The notes: generated from the sequence alone by a model not told the origin. A DNA stretch of 27,006 bases from Chara braunii (GCA_003427395.1 BFEA01000006.1:7814554-7841559), one strand, 5' to 3'; numbered from the stretch's first letter, positions 1 to 10,828 are shown. Program-made: numbers and translations.

Positions 1-80
<80 letters not shown>

Positions 81-1087
81 GGGCAGTCCGTCGCCACGCA
101 TCTCAAAGACCTCACAGAGTCGTCACCCCGCTTAGCCTGAGCGTGCAAGCCAGGTTCGCCCACGTGCCACGGTCCCTCGTGGCCACACGTCGACCCCACG
201 CACTCAGCACCAGCTCGGAGGATCGCCCAACTCTCTACTGAGTCTCAGCGTCTTTCTGCACGTTAGCCGATCCTCTCGACCGCGCTAACTCCCAAGTAGC
301 TTAGAGAGAAAATTAATCGCGCTTGCAAAATTTATAGCTTGCTAATCAGCGCGCAATAGTCGGGATTGCCAGAGGAATAGGAAAGAAGGGAGAAAGGAAG
401 TGCCTACGAGTGCATGACTGGACCGCGGCGTGGGGGACGTAGCCTCACTCCACGCTTCGATCCAACCATGCAACGATTTGGCCAATGAGATAGGATGTAG
501 AGTGCGCATGCGATGACGCGGGAAGGGAATTTCAAGAACGGGGAAAATTACAGTTACTCCTGCGTAGCGGGGAAGGAACAAGAAGATTACAGTTGAGATT
601 AGAATCTAGGCGCGGCGGGAACAGAGCGCAGGTCCCTGTGCAGCAAAGCGTGCGCACAAGCAAGAGGCGATGTGCAGTTATGGGTAAAAATTCCGACGCA
701 CCCAATTTCCTAGTCTAATTAAAGTCCTAATTTCAAAAAAAAAATCTGAGAGCCCGCATGGGCTCGTTCTAAATTCAAAAATTCCGAAAGAATTAGTCGT
801 GCGATTACCGCGCCCAAAAGACGAACGCCTTATTTGAAAACAAAAGAAAAGAAAAGAAAAGAGAAAAAGGCCATAGCCGAAGTTGTCCCCCCCCCCCGCG
901 CTTGATAAGGCGCGGGCCTACTGTCCCAAGGTCCATACCCACCACTTTCTCTCCCCCGAAGGACCAAGGAGGAAACTTCGAAAAATCAAGAAGGAGGGAC
1001 CGCCATGCAATTTATCCCCTATCCCTTTGTGTACCCCCAATCCCAGTTGCGCAGAAGATGGCGCCTTACAGAAAGTAGTTTGTCACA
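1..1087 (-). repeat. 3' LTR of the Gypsy element, partial
   Basis: It starts inside a CT tract (1-78) and aligns base for base, apart from substitutions and tiny indels, with 10903-11983. The boundary is where identity ends: both copies share gtagtttgtcaca, after which this copy reads tatgtgacgccc (element interior) and the other ctgacccc (LINE). Minus-strand reading gives an LTR starting TGTGACAAACTA. The rest of the LTR (R and U5) lies beyond the window. A homopolymer C run sits at 887-897. Confidence 0.9.
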
Positions 1088-1252
1088 TATGTGACGCCCA
1101 GGGGGTTCCATCTTGTGCAAGCTCCCGCTTGCACCCACATCTCTCCCAAGCTCGGAGAAGAAAGAAGAAGGAAGGAAGAAAAAATTGCAATTCCACCAAT
1201 ATTACACGTGTGGAAGTCATCCTGTCGACACGTAATTTGAGTCGTCCTCGTC
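1088..1252 (-). other. Gypsy 3' untranslated segment next to the 3' LTR
   Basis: This lies between the last accessory ORF and the 3' LTR. A polypurine tract on the coding (minus) strand is expected just upstream of the LTR, but the minus strand there reads ccccctgggcgtcacata, a poor match. The obvious purine run (1156-1188) is on the + strand, which is the wrong strand. The junction forms a 14-bp palindrome, gtcacatatgtgac (1082-1095). No gene is seen. Confidence 0.5.
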
Positions 1253-1861
1253 TCAAGGGTGGGGAAGTCGGAAGATGGCTGGGATAGGCAGGGGAGGATC
1301 ATTCGGGAGAGGCGGTAAGAAATTTGTCGTCCCCATCACCATTTTAGGGAGCTCCTGGTACCTGATGATGCGATGGATGCGGGGGATGCGATTTCCGCCT
1401 TCGGGGACGGAAGCAAGATAATCGGGATAGAGGGTTGAGAAGGTGCGAAACAACGCCGTGCGGAACTGCTCATGATCTTCACACACGGGAATAGTTCCCG
1501 TGATGATGCAGTAGACTTCAATGACGTCCTGGTCTCGCCACGTGGTGCTGAATAGAAGGACGTGGAGATAGAAGGAAGAAGAGACACATTGGGCAGCGGG
1601 GTGTGGGTATACTTCGGCGACGAGGCGGGTGGCGTAGAATTGGTGGAAGGTCGAAGAAGGAAAAGGATTAGAGGGGAAGGAGCGAGGAGTATCGATCTGT
1701 CGGAATGTGATGTAATCAAGGGGATGGCGGGATAGGGAACGGGGACGTAACCCGATGTCCTGCATTGCCACGAGCTCGAACTGAGGGACGGGGAGAAGGG
1801 GAGGGGGAGCGGGATCACTTGCGCGTCGTCGTGCCAGAAGTCTCTGCATGAGGGTGCTCAT
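1253..1861 (-). CDS. Gypsy accessory ORF-C, unknown function
   Basis: This intact 202-codon ORF is the last gene before the 3' LTR, on the element's coding strand. Its start (1861) overlaps the end of ORF-B (1815) by 47 bases in a different frame. The protein has a proline-rich N-terminus (about residues 15-25), a middle part rich in aromatic residues and beta-branched segments, and a Pro-rich C-terminus. I see no signal peptide, membrane segment, zinc motif or known catalytic motif. Its position resembles the env slot of some Gypsy elements, but nothing in the sequence resembles an envelope protein. A second minus-strand frame (1818-1336) is also open; I prefer this one because it is longer and less serine/proline-biased. 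Function unknown. Confidence 0.55.
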   Translation of the reverse strand: MSTLMQRLLARRRASDPAPPPLLPVPQFELVAMQDIGLRPRSLSRHPLDYITFRQIDTPRSFPSNPFPSSTFHQFYATRLVAEVYPHPAAQCVSSSFYLHVLLFSTTWRDQDVIEVYCIITGTIPVCEDHEQFRTALFRTFSTLYPDYLASVPEGGNRIPRIHRIIRYQELPKMVMGTTNFLPPLPNDPPLPIPAIFRLPHP

Positions 1862-2738
1862 CTTCCTTGGCTGGCGGCTCGGGATCCTTAGTCAGGTCGT
1901 CCGGAACAGGCAGATCAACTCCCACTGACTGCTCAAATGGCCACTTTCCTTCTGCGATGGCCGCCTTGCGCCGTTCTGCCTCTGGATCCTCTTCCTGGGC
2001 TTCCGCCTGATCCGCTTCCCCTTCTCCGGCCGCTTCTTCTTCGGCCTCCTCCCGCTCTTTTTCTTCTTCTTCTTCTTCTTCGCTCACTACCCCCGCCTCA
2101 CGCTCACTATGCTTACTATAATCCTCGTCCTCTTCGGAGGTCTCTTCCTCGTCTTCCTCGTCTTCCTCCTCCTCTTCTCCTCCGCTCACCGGGTTGAAGA
2201 GAGCGTCCGCAATGGTCCCGGGATCCAGGTATCTGTGCGATGGGTAACAAGCGTTATCATCATCGCCTTCCAGGCATGCTGACCATTGCAGATACGGTAT
2301 CAGGCTGCACGAGAGGATGTGTGGTACTGGACTCTTGTCGGAGTGCGAGATGATGTCAAGCGGAAGGTCGTCTAGCAGCTCAGTCTGGAGGATCAGCAGC
2401 TTGCTTACGATCGTCCGTCGATGGCCCTGCTCGACCGATCCGAAGGCGAATCCTAGAAAATCCTCCTGTGTGTCCGTCTTCCAAGCTTGAATGAGCAGCA
2501 GCTCGACGTCCTCACTAACTGCGGGCTGGTCACCGTCCTTCCACCACGTCAGATCGATATCGACTAAGTACAGCGACAGAGTCGCATACGTCTGCCACCA
2601 CCTTAGCCACTGCTCCGGCTTGATCCTAGGAAGCATAAGCGGGCGCACACAGAAAGAGAGGCAGGGATGGAGTGCGGATTGCCAGAAGAGAGGAAAAGAA
2701 GAGGGGAGACTGAAAGTAGAGAATCTGGAGCGGTTCAT
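1815..2738 (-). CDS. Gypsy accessory ORF-B, acidic protein of unknown function
   Basis: An intact 307-codon ORF downstream of integrase. Its start codon overlaps the stop of ORF-A as ATGA (2738-2735), a layout typical of coupled termination and reinitiation. Residues 1 to about 185 look globular, with tryptophans near 44, 47, 48, 65 and 66. Residues about 188-262 are almost entirely Glu/Asp with some Ser and Ala, and the last 45 residues are Pro/Asp/Glu/Lys-rich. The acidic stretch is encoded by GAA/GAG runs that appear as TTC-rich DNA on + (about 2040-2185). No retroviral, protease or nucleic-acid-binding motif is recognised. A histone-like or chromatin-binding role for the acidic tail would be guesswork. 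The codon pattern and lack of stops argue it was recently under selection. Confidence 0.6.
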   Translation of the reverse strand: MNRSRFSTFSLPSSFPLFWQSALHPCLSFCVRPLMLPRIKPEQWLRWWQTYATLSLYLVDIDLTWWKDGDQPAVSEDVELLLIQAWKTDTQEDFLGFAFGSVEQGHRRTIVSKLLILQTELLDDLPLDIISHSDKSPVPHILSCSLIPYLQWSACLEGDDDNACYPSHRYLDPGTIADALFNPVSGGEEEEEDEEDEEETSEEDEDYSKHSEREAGVVSEEEEEEEKEREEAEEEAAGEGEADQAEAQEEDPEAERRKAAIAEGKWPFEQSVGVDLPVPDDLTKDPEPPAKEDEHPHAETSGTTTRK

Positions 2739-3184
2739 TGGGGGCGCGGGAAGGGGACAAGCTCCGGGATGAGCACCGCTGGTGCGTGCTGAGAGAGGTG
2801 AATGCCGTTTATGTCAATATTGTCGGTATTGACGATGTTTTCCCCCCGCTACGCAAGCATCTGACTCCACACCCTCGACAATTGCGCTCCCTAATCTCGC
2901 AACGAGTCAAGAATGGTCGTATGCGTTCTGGGGTCGAGCGGAGTAAGATCCCCGCTGAAGATGACAATTGCCAAGATGTGAGCAGTCCCTGGCGCCGAGA
3001 GCCGACCGTAAGCCGAGGCTTCGGCCAGCACGTGTGACCTGCTGTTGGGGATCGCAAATCGAAATTATGCCATCGTGTGGAATCCCGTTGTACTGAAGAA
3101 CTGGGCGAAGCGGAGAGTGTCCGGGCTGATGCGCGGATGATACACTTGCCGAATTGACGAGATATGCCCACCTGGCGCCAACAT
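2735..3184 (-). pseudogene. Gypsy accessory ORF-A, three nonsense codons
   Basis: About 30 bases after the integrase stop, an ATG at 3184 opens a 150-codon frame that ends in TGA at 2737-2735, overlapping the ORF-B start. Three internal stops (TAA, TAG, TAG) break it, each one C-to-T change away from a glutamine codon. The stretches between are coding-like: an N-terminal part with GGHISSIRQVYHPRISP, a central part with Ala/Gly-rich and hydrophobic segments, and a C-terminal part. An open 127-codon frame over the same bases (3192-2809) is Ser/Arg/Cys-biased and I take it as the shadow. No family is recognised. Confidence 0.5.
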
Positions 3185-3216
3185 ACGTTCACTGAGTACC
3201 TACTCCATGGAGAAAC

Positions 3217-4704
3217 TCATGGCGAAGAGGACGAAGAAGATGAACGAGCAGAAGAAAGAGAATGAGGCTCGTCACTGTCCCACTCAGACTTTGAAATCGA
3301 CCCAGCTGAAGAAGGAGGGGAAGAAGTTGAGAGATGGCGGAGGTAGGACACGTGGCGGACGATAGGCCTAGCCGATCGGCTGCCTGGCACCTCAGGAGCA
3401 AGCCGCACCGTGTTCATGCCGTTAGAACCGAGCTCGATCACTCTGAAGCATCCGTAGAATCGTGGCGCTAGCTTACCTTGGCGAGAACATTTCCTCACCT
3501 GCACCAAGTCCCCCAATTTATACTGGGACCAAGGGCCTGCATTCCCATTTCCGGCCTCATAACTTCGGACCTGGCGTCCGTGGGCCAATTCAGTCATACG
3601 CTGTCTTTTCCGGGCCAATCTCGAAAGGGCTCGTTCCATAAGGTCCAGATGGTGCTTGGCCTCGTCCTTGGCTGTCGCCCGTGTGGGACGTTTGTCCAGC
3701 GCCGTTTCGTCATTTAGATTCGGTATTGAGACACAAGATAGGTTGTTGGTACGTAGCTGGAAAGGTGAAAGTCCGGTAGATTCATGCGGGGTCCCTCGGT
3801 ATATAGCTAAGATGTGATCTATGATATCGGGCCACTGCCGCGTGTCCTTAGCTGCAACATTCCGTCGAAGTGTCGTCTTAATTACCCGGTTGGCATTTTC
3901 CACGATGTCGTTCGATTGAGACATATGGGGAGCCGTATTACGAATAGACACCCCGTGTACGACCAGGTTCCTCATGACTTCTCCCCTGAATTCCGCTCTG
4001 TTGTCGGTAAGGATTTCCTCGGTGTCCTGATGCATCCCGAGGAAACGGTTGACATACCGCGCTATTTCCGCCGTCTGTCTTGTCCGACATGGGTAGGCCT
4101 CGATCCACTTTGAGAAGTGGTCGACAAACACCAAGAGAATTGAATATTCACAACTATTCGGTCCAGGGGGGACGATAATATCCGTCGTGTCCATGGTAAC
4201 CCTATGAAATGGCCGTTGGACTACGATGGGCACTATCGACCTAGGTGGCTGAATCGGTGCCTTGTCGGCTGCACAGACAGGACATTTTTCAGCAATATAT
4301 TTAACGTCGTCCCTAATGTTGGACCAATACCATTCATTCTTGTCGATGGCGGACTTGGTGATCCTGACCGCGAAATGGGCTGTTGTCTCTTCGTGGGCTG
4401 CTTTAACCCCGTCATACCTCATAAACGGGTGCGGAACTGCCATCCATATTCCGCTGCCGTCTGTTTTTCGCTTTTCTAACCGTCCCTCATTCCACCTATA
4501 ATCCCGCGCCCTTTCATTGGCCCGTCTCCGATCGTCCTCGGAGAATTCTCGAAGAGGGTTCCCTACGACGGTCGCTATCTAAACGACATCTGTCCACACC
4601 TCTGCCCGTCTATACTGTAAGATCTTTTCCAACCCTTCCGACGTCGCTTCCACGAATCGAGCCTCCGTCGCAATCTCATTAGTACGGCACAAATGACAGA
4701 TTCA
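3217..4704 (-). pseudogene. pol: Gypsy integrase (3' part of pol)
   Basis: The frame from ATG 4443 to 3217 is open for 408 codons. Upstream in the same frame it is coding-like to about 4704, with a TAG at 4581-4579 and a TGA at 4704-4702. A zinc-binding H-H-C-C module is seen (HEETTAHF, then CPVC about 35 residues on). The catalytic core has the first Asp in VTMDTTDI, the second in ILTDNRAEF (the usual Gly after Asn is Arg) and the Glu in SNDIVENANR. A GPF/Y-like C-terminal domain follows (KLAPRFYGCFRVI). The tail is Ser/Asp/Glu-rich and no chromodomain is present. Integrase inserts the cDNA into chromosomal DNA. The frame differs from RNase H, so a frameshift lies between about 4900 and 4704. 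Confidence 0.9.
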
Positions 4705-4769
4705 CCGTTTCTGCGGATTCCTATATTGGATGCATGATCCATGGGCCTTGACTACGCATGTGGCACACT

Positions 4770-6400
4770 CTACCCACTCGACGTACCCTTCATTTTTCGG
4801 CTTAACCAAAACGGAGTGGATGCGCGAGATAGACTCACACAGAAAACAAAAGCGATCGGGGAGGGATAATAGAGAAGCGGAAGAAGGAGAGAGAGGGCCC
4901 TCAGCGTTTTCTTCTCTCTAGGCCGCCATAAGGACACGTGACACTTCTTCGCCTGCCGAGGGAGAACCTTCACCTGGCCGTACCCGGGTCCCTTGGGCTG
5001 TTCCGGATCCTTCCACGGAGTGATCTCTTCCTTGCCTGGCCAGTGCAGACGTGTCAATCCGTCGGCGTTCCCGTGCCTTTCCGTTTTTCTGTGGACGATA
5101 TCGAAGTTATACTCCTGCAGCCTCACCGCCCATCGCCCAATCATTCCCGTGTAGTTCGTCAGCTTCTTGAGGGCCAGCAATGGCTCGTGATCCATAACGA
5201 GGAGGAACTTCTACCCGTAGAGATACGGGTGGAAGCGTTGGATTCCCAAGACGACAGCATAGCATTCTCCTTGTGGCGCCGAGTCATTCTTCCTTTCGTC
5301 CAGCACCGTCCTCGAAGCATATTTGACCACGTGTTCCCGCCCGTCTTTCCCCTTCTGAGCTACGATAGCGGAGATAGCCTCCGGCTGCCTGTCAGTAATG
5401 AGTAGGAACTGGCGCTCGAGATCGGGCCGGATTAGAATAGGGGCCGAGGCCAGGGCCTCCTTCAAAGTGCAAAAGGCCTGCTCACACTCCACGTCCCAAT
5501 TCAGCGGCTGGTCCTTCCACAAGAGGTTCGTTAGGGGCCGAGCGATTGCCGTAAAGCCCTTGATAAACCGTTTGTAGTACGAGGCCAGTCCCAGGAAGGC
5601 TCGAACCTGCATCAATGGCGTGGGCGTGGGAGCTTCTCGAACAGCCTCGACCTTTCTCGAATCCGGTCTCAAGCCTCCTCGGGTTACCACGTAGCCCACG
5701 AACGAGATCTCGGACAAGAAGAATTCACTTTTCTCCAACGCAATCTTGAAACCGGCGTCCCGCAGCGCGCCAAGTGTCCATTCAATATGCTGCACGTGTC
5801 CATGGAATGATTCAAAATACACCAAAATATCATCCATGTACACGATAACGCAAAAATTGATCATGCCCTGAGTTAACCTGGTCTTGTTTACAAAGTTCAG
5901 GAAAGTGACATTCATTGTCCGTTGAAAAGTTGCCGGCTCATTGCATATACCCATGGGGCGTCGAACCCACTGCCACGTGCCCTCAAACAAGACAAACGCC
6001 GTCTTCGGCCGATCCTCTTCCCTCACAAGGATATGGTGGAACCCGTGCCGAATATCAAATTTACTAAAATAATTTGCACAGCCAATCGCATCCAGCAGAT
6101 CATCAATCCGAGGGAGGGGGTACACATCCTTGATCGTGATGTCATTCAATTTCCGATAATCAATGCAAATGCGGATCGATCCGTTCTTTTTCGGAACCAA
6201 AACTACCGGAAAGGACCAAGGACCCGTAGCGGGCTCTATCCAACCGTTAGCTTCGAATTCTCGGATTCACTCGAGTGCTGCCTTTCGTTCTGCCAATGAG
6301 TATCGATAAGGTTTGCAATGAATCGACGGGTGAGTACCGGTCTGAATCTGGTGCTGGATTATTAAAGATAACCCGATGTCCGCGTCATCAATGCTGATAG
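4770..6400 (-). pseudogene. pol: Gypsy reverse transcriptase and RNase H
   Basis: RT motifs occur in order: VLVPKKNGSIRICIDYRKLN, FSKFDIRHGFHHI (motif A Asp), PMGICNEPATFQ, VYMDDILVY (catalytic YMDD), then FVGYVVTRGG and the connection domain with FLGLASYYKRFI. RNase H follows with LLITDRQPEA and GECYAVV, then VMDHEPLLAL and HGNADGLTRL. It converts element RNA into cDNA and degrades the template. In-frame stops are TGA (6269-6267) just before the fingers and TAG (5213-5211) inside RNase H. The frame differs from protease, so a one-base shift lies near 6385-6400. The usual MPFGLCNAP box reads RPMGICNEP. From about 4920 to 4770 the frame is open but reads through a pyrimidine-rich, non-conserved stretch. 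Confidence 0.92.
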
Positions 6401-9400
6401 CACCCCGATATCCGCTAAGATCTCTGCAATAAGTTGGTGGGTTCCGTCGGGCACGTACTCTGGCACATGTAGCTCGTAAGGTCGTCCGTGTATATCGACT
6501 GTAACACGTTTGGTACGTACTGCCTTAGAGTCCCGGGGCGGCGGGGAAGAGATGAAAGAGTTGTCCGACCACCACGAGAACACGGTGGCTACCATTGGGG
6601 CTTCCTCTTCTCGGATGGCCAAGTGTTCTTCGGGGGTCATCCCATCTGCAATATCCAGGGGATCTACTGATTTCTCAGCGATCCTTATCCCGACATCAAA
6701 CAGCGAGGCTTTGGGGCACCCAGGGGGTCCTGGAGCCTGTATTTCTGCTCCCAGACGCTGCAACCGTATCTCCTTGTCTTTGGTAAGAAGCGATCGGGGA
6801 GGGGGTTCCGTGACGTCGCAGAAGGATCGCTTGTCCACGTATCGAGGGAGCAAGGGAGTAGTGCCCTCATACAGGGTCCGAGGGGGTTCCGAAGAGTCGG
6901 GCAGCCTTGACACCTGTACCAGGGGTTCTCCTATGATCAGAGCTCGAGTTCGTTGGACATTTTCTTCGGTCAACATGAACGTTTTCGTCGTTTTTTGTCG
7001 GACCGGGTAACGGATTACCCTTCGTGTCATCTCTTGAATCGCCGGGTCTGTCTCGTCCTCACTTTCCGAATCCTCGGAAAGCGGGGACGCATGTTCTTCG
7101 CTGCTAGTCTCTGAGTCCTCTAGGAGTCCGTCCCAGGTGACTGTCCGAATCAGCCCGCCTACCTCTGGGTGAGATCTACGTGGCGGGTTGGTAGTCGTGC
7201 GGAGGGTGAGGCGCATGAGGAGTGCGTACGGCTTACCCCCGTTGTTCTTGATAACCACCTCCCGTCGCTCAAAGTCTAGATTGGCCTGGGGGGCGTTTCA
7301 TGCAGGCAGTCCGATGAGTACATCGTACAAGTTCACATTAAGAACCACCACATCTCCCAAGGCGTGGACTTTTCCCAACTTAAAAGCGACGTTTGTCATT
7401 TTTCCTACCGCTCTGATCTTCTCCTTATCGGCGGAGATCAAACGGTCACCTTCGTTGAGTGGGATCAGATCCTTCCTTCTTCCTGCCCGTTCCACTACTC
7501 GCAGGGATATTGCCAACACTGCTGCCCCGGAATCAAGGATCGCGCTGTATGGGACTCCCCAGATCTCCACGTCACACTCCGCGGACTTCCACGGGATAGC
7601 TTTGATGCGCAGAAAATGGTCGCTTTTCTGGAGAAGTCCCAGGCGTACAGTCTCTGAGGGTCCATGTGTATCCGACTTTGTCTCCTTTACGGGAGTCTTC
7701 CCCTTGGCCGTTGCCAGCTTGGCGAGTGCGAATCGTTTTTGATTGGCCTTGCAATGCTGGAGCATGCGATCATTGGCCTGTTCTGATATGGACAACAGAT
7801 AGCCGATCGGAAGCGGAATGCGGTGATCTAAGGCTCGGACGATGTCCTGAACATCGATCTTCCCGGTGACGAACTCAGGACCGCCGGATTCAATCTCCCC
7901 AGGGGATGGTCGCCATTCTGAAATCTCTCGCTCATCGTTCGCGGGCAGGATTGCCCCTATCATCCCAAGACCCGGGTATCCCAAGGAGAGGAATTGATCC
8001 AGTGGGATGAGCTTTGCGGCTTCCTCGATTACCCCTGTGCTTGGTGCTGCCACGTCCATTTCTTCTACCATGGTTCCTACCCGTCCGTGCCCGTTAGCTA
8101 AGGGAGCTGCAGTTGTCGCGGCTGTCCCTATTCTTACTTGTCGCTGGGGGCAATCTCGGGCCATGTGGCCGGGTTGATGGCGGGCGTAACACGTGTCAGT
8201 ACTAGGGGTCGTGCCTGCGCCAGCTCCCGCGACTGCGGGAGCAAATGCTTGGGTGGCAAAAGGGGCAGCGCGAACGTTAATGGAATGCATGGAACGCATC
8301 AGTGACTCCATGCGGGCATTGTTCTCGCGCTGTTCTTTTTTGCTTTCTTGCATGAGGCTAACCAGCGTACGTGTAAGGTCCAACACTGCGTTCGACTCCT
8401 CTATCTTCCCCTTCAGAGTGGGTGTCTGTGCAGCCGCCTTGGGCGTCGATGGTCCTGCTCCCTGATCGGGAGGGCGCCGTAGGGCTGCCACCTGTTCCAG
8501 GTAGGTGACAGGGCCGGACACGAAGCCCATATTTTCGAACTTGTGTTGCAGGGCAGCTAATTCCATCCTTGCGCATGTCAATTCCGTAGAGTCAACTTCT
8601 TTAGCGTGATCTTCTCCCTCGAGGAAGCCGGCAGCGAACTTTCGCTCCATCTCCTCTGCTGCATCCATGATTTGCGTCAGGGTGAAGGTGATGGGGGAGA
8701 ACCGTTTTCGTATCTTAGCCCGTATAGCTCTACTTCGAAGTCCATCTATGAAGAACTCTCTTCCTACCTTCTCGTCTCTCTAAGATTTTACGAACAGTCG
8801 ATAGAACCGACTACGGTATTCCGCAATAGACTCGAGGGGCTTCTGCACTCGGTCATTGATCATAAAGAACACTTGCTCTGAATGTGTGTAATAAAATCGG
8901 TGTAGGAAGTCCCTCTCGAAGGTAGGAAGGTCAGTCCATACGTAGGTGCTGAACCTGTGATGGGCGTCGCCTCCTAGTTGGGCTGGGATGTTAATCCTAG
9001 CTTCAGCATTATCGTACTGCTGCGCTCGGAGCGTGGCAAGCCATGCTCCTGCCAGGTGGTGCGTTGTATCAAATAAATATAGATCTGGCAGGGCTGCTGG
9101 AGCGCGGGCACGTGTAGGCTGAGGCACGGGCTGAGGCGCCGGCCCCAGCCCGCCCCCTGCCCCGCCCTCTGCTTGATTGGCTTAGGCTTGATTGGCGTTT
9201 GCCTGATTAGCATTCATGTTGTCTGCCGATCTGCCCGCAAACCTGCTTCTTGTCACTACAGGTTCGCCTGCCGGCGCGTTCCTTTGCGCAGACCGTACCT
9301 GTTTTGGGGTTGCTAGATCGGTTGAACTAGAGAGCCGAGCAACTCGTCAATCTCTTGTCTTGACACGTGTCGGCTCCGATACCAACCTCACGCCTAGCGC

Positions 9401-10180
9401 GACCTCCTGTTTCAGAGTGTTAGTGGGCCTAGAAGTGCGAAAAGGGGTGTGACGAGGATTTTTTGAAATTGGGGGTGGAGTTCCAGGTCGGAACTGGAAT
9501 CTGCTGTGTCAAGTTTCAGGGGTAGAAGTGCAAGTGCTTCCTCTATCTCAGAGTTGGGGTGGGCGTCGTTCCTGCGGCCGGGGCCGGGAAAGAGCCGGGT
9601 GCACGAACGTGGTGTTGTGGGCGTCGCTGTGGGAATGCTCGTACCTCTGTCGTGCGACGCAGAACTCAAAGTTAGAGTCTGATGATGAGGACGAGCTGGG
9701 TTCTCGTCGCTCTCTCCGGGGAGGAGTCTGATGCGTGGCCTCCGTCTGTTCGTGCTCGTTGGGCTGCTGGCACTCTGGGCACGGAGGCCGGGGCCAGAAT
9801 CAGGATATGGAGTCCCAGGGGGTAACTAGCAATCGGTGATATGGGAGGACGATGTAATGGGGACGGAAATTAGTCGTGATAGCGACGAAGCCAAGGGTGA
9901 TAAAGTATTGCTGGTGTCTACTGTCGGGATACTCCGGAATTCCGGAGTTCCGGTTGATTGCCAACTGGAAATTGCCCCTACACAGTCGCTCGTGTTCAGT
10001 TCGGCAGGGGTAATCAAGGTTCCTTAAGTTTTGTTGTCGTCCGATCCGTTGCTGTCGGACTTGCTGTCGTCGGATCTGTTCCCTTTCCCAATATGTCCTG
10101 CACTCAGGATCTCTCAGGCTTTCGCGGTTGGTAATCCAAAAAGAAGTTTCGATCGCCATATTCGGATCAACGGGACTCAC
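6385..10180 (-). pseudogene. gag-pro: Gypsy gag-protease polyprotein, one frame with seven stops
   Basis: The start is ATG 10180. One minus-strand frame then runs about 3.8 kb without frameshift to near 6390. It is interrupted by TGA (9802, 9550, 9511, 9349), TAA (9184), TAG (8782) and TGA (7300; first base of each given). The roughly 400-residue N-terminal part is Arg/Gln/Pro/Ser-rich and probably disordered. The capsid-like region lies at about 9125-8560 (TFERDFLHRFYYTHS, then EYRSRFYRLF). The zinc knuckle at 8191-8150 reads CYARHQPGHMARDC, with Arg in place of the second Cys. The protease has its active site at AILDSGAA (Asp at 7534) and YDVLIGLPA before the stop at 7300. A Ser/Glu-rich linker of about 290 residues follows before RT. 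Gag packages the RNA; protease matures the polyprotein. Confidence 0.85.
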
Positions 10181-10779
10181 TCACACTCACACACATCATT
10201 CCTACATGGCGGGATTGTAACTAGCCCCTGCATGTGTGCGTGCAGATGGCAAATCCGTTGATGGATTGCTGTCTTCCACGCGCGTACGCACTGGCCAACT
10301 AGTTCAGTCCTAAGTTGTGCATCCCAATGGCGGAGCAATCTATTGGCACACTGGTTCGATCAACCCGTTCCCAGAACAACCCCTCCCTGGCTATACTTTT
10401 ATGCATCAGAGGAAAGGGTTATCAAACATTTGACGAGTAGACATACATTCCTAGTAATTCCCGTAATCTCTTACACAGGTCGAACGCAAGTGATTGGGCT
10501 AATCCCGTGCAGTGAGAACATCAACCAGATCTGAGAGAACTCGGACTCGTAGATCAATACATACACTGCAATCCCGAATGCCGAAAAAACGACGAAGTTG
10601 AAACCACGCTAATCTACTGAACAAAACAAAATGGAAAAGCAAAGACAACTTGCGAGAAAGAATGCGAGATCGTTCGTCACCATACATACAAACATGCATT
10701 CAAACAAAGAGATCCGAGAAGATTCACACAGGAAATCCAAAAAGTGCCGCAACAAGATTGGCCAACGTTGGAATCAAAA
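10181..10779 (-). other. Gypsy leader and probable R/U5 part of the 5' LTR
   Basis: This 600-base stretch lies between the gag ATG and the TATA-like box. Because transcription would start about 30 bases left of the box, R and U5 and then the primer binding site must be in here. The LTR's inner edge cannot be placed because the matching part of the other LTR lies outside the window. I looked for a TGG-starting primer site complementary to a tRNA 3' end and saw none I trust. No gene is seen. Confidence 0.45.
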
Positions 10780-10787
10780 TTTATATA
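10780..10787 (-). promoter_or_regulatory. TATA-like box of the Gypsy 5' LTR
   Basis: The minus strand reads TATATAAA within ttctatataaattttg, about 40 bases beyond the GA/CT tract and 600 bases ahead of the gag ATG. Its place and direction suit the U3 promoter of the element. The assignment is by position and motif only. Confidence 0.5.
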
Positions 10788-10827
10788 GAAGGGGGGAAGG
10801 AAAAGACACTGTTCCACCATATCCCTC

Positions 10828-10828
<1 letters not shown>

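Noticed and set aside
342-581. 79-codon minus-strand frame in the LTR, also open at 11236-11601
   Set aside because: Open in both LTR copies, but a small indel changes the upstream part. It lies in U3-like sequence and has no recognisable family, so chance openness in a slowly diverging LTR pair is enough.
1156-1188. Purine run as polypurine tract of the Gypsy element
   Set aside because: It is purine on +, while the element is on the minus strand, and it is about 70 bases from the LTR edge.
883-1287. 134-codon plus-strand frame and its partner starting at 11779
   Set aside because: In each LTR it starts in a C homopolymer and runs out into unrelated flanking sequence (Gypsy interior or LINE), so it is not one gene.
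1937-2197. Pro/Leu-rich plus-strand frame opposite the acidic block of ORF-B
   Set aside because: It is the antisense shadow of Glu/Asp codons, with strongly biased composition.
10352-10380. Possible tRNA-like primer site (ctggttcgatcaaccc)
   Set aside because: The T-loop-like word lacks a pairing stem and a CCA end in the right place, and the LTR inner edge is unknown.
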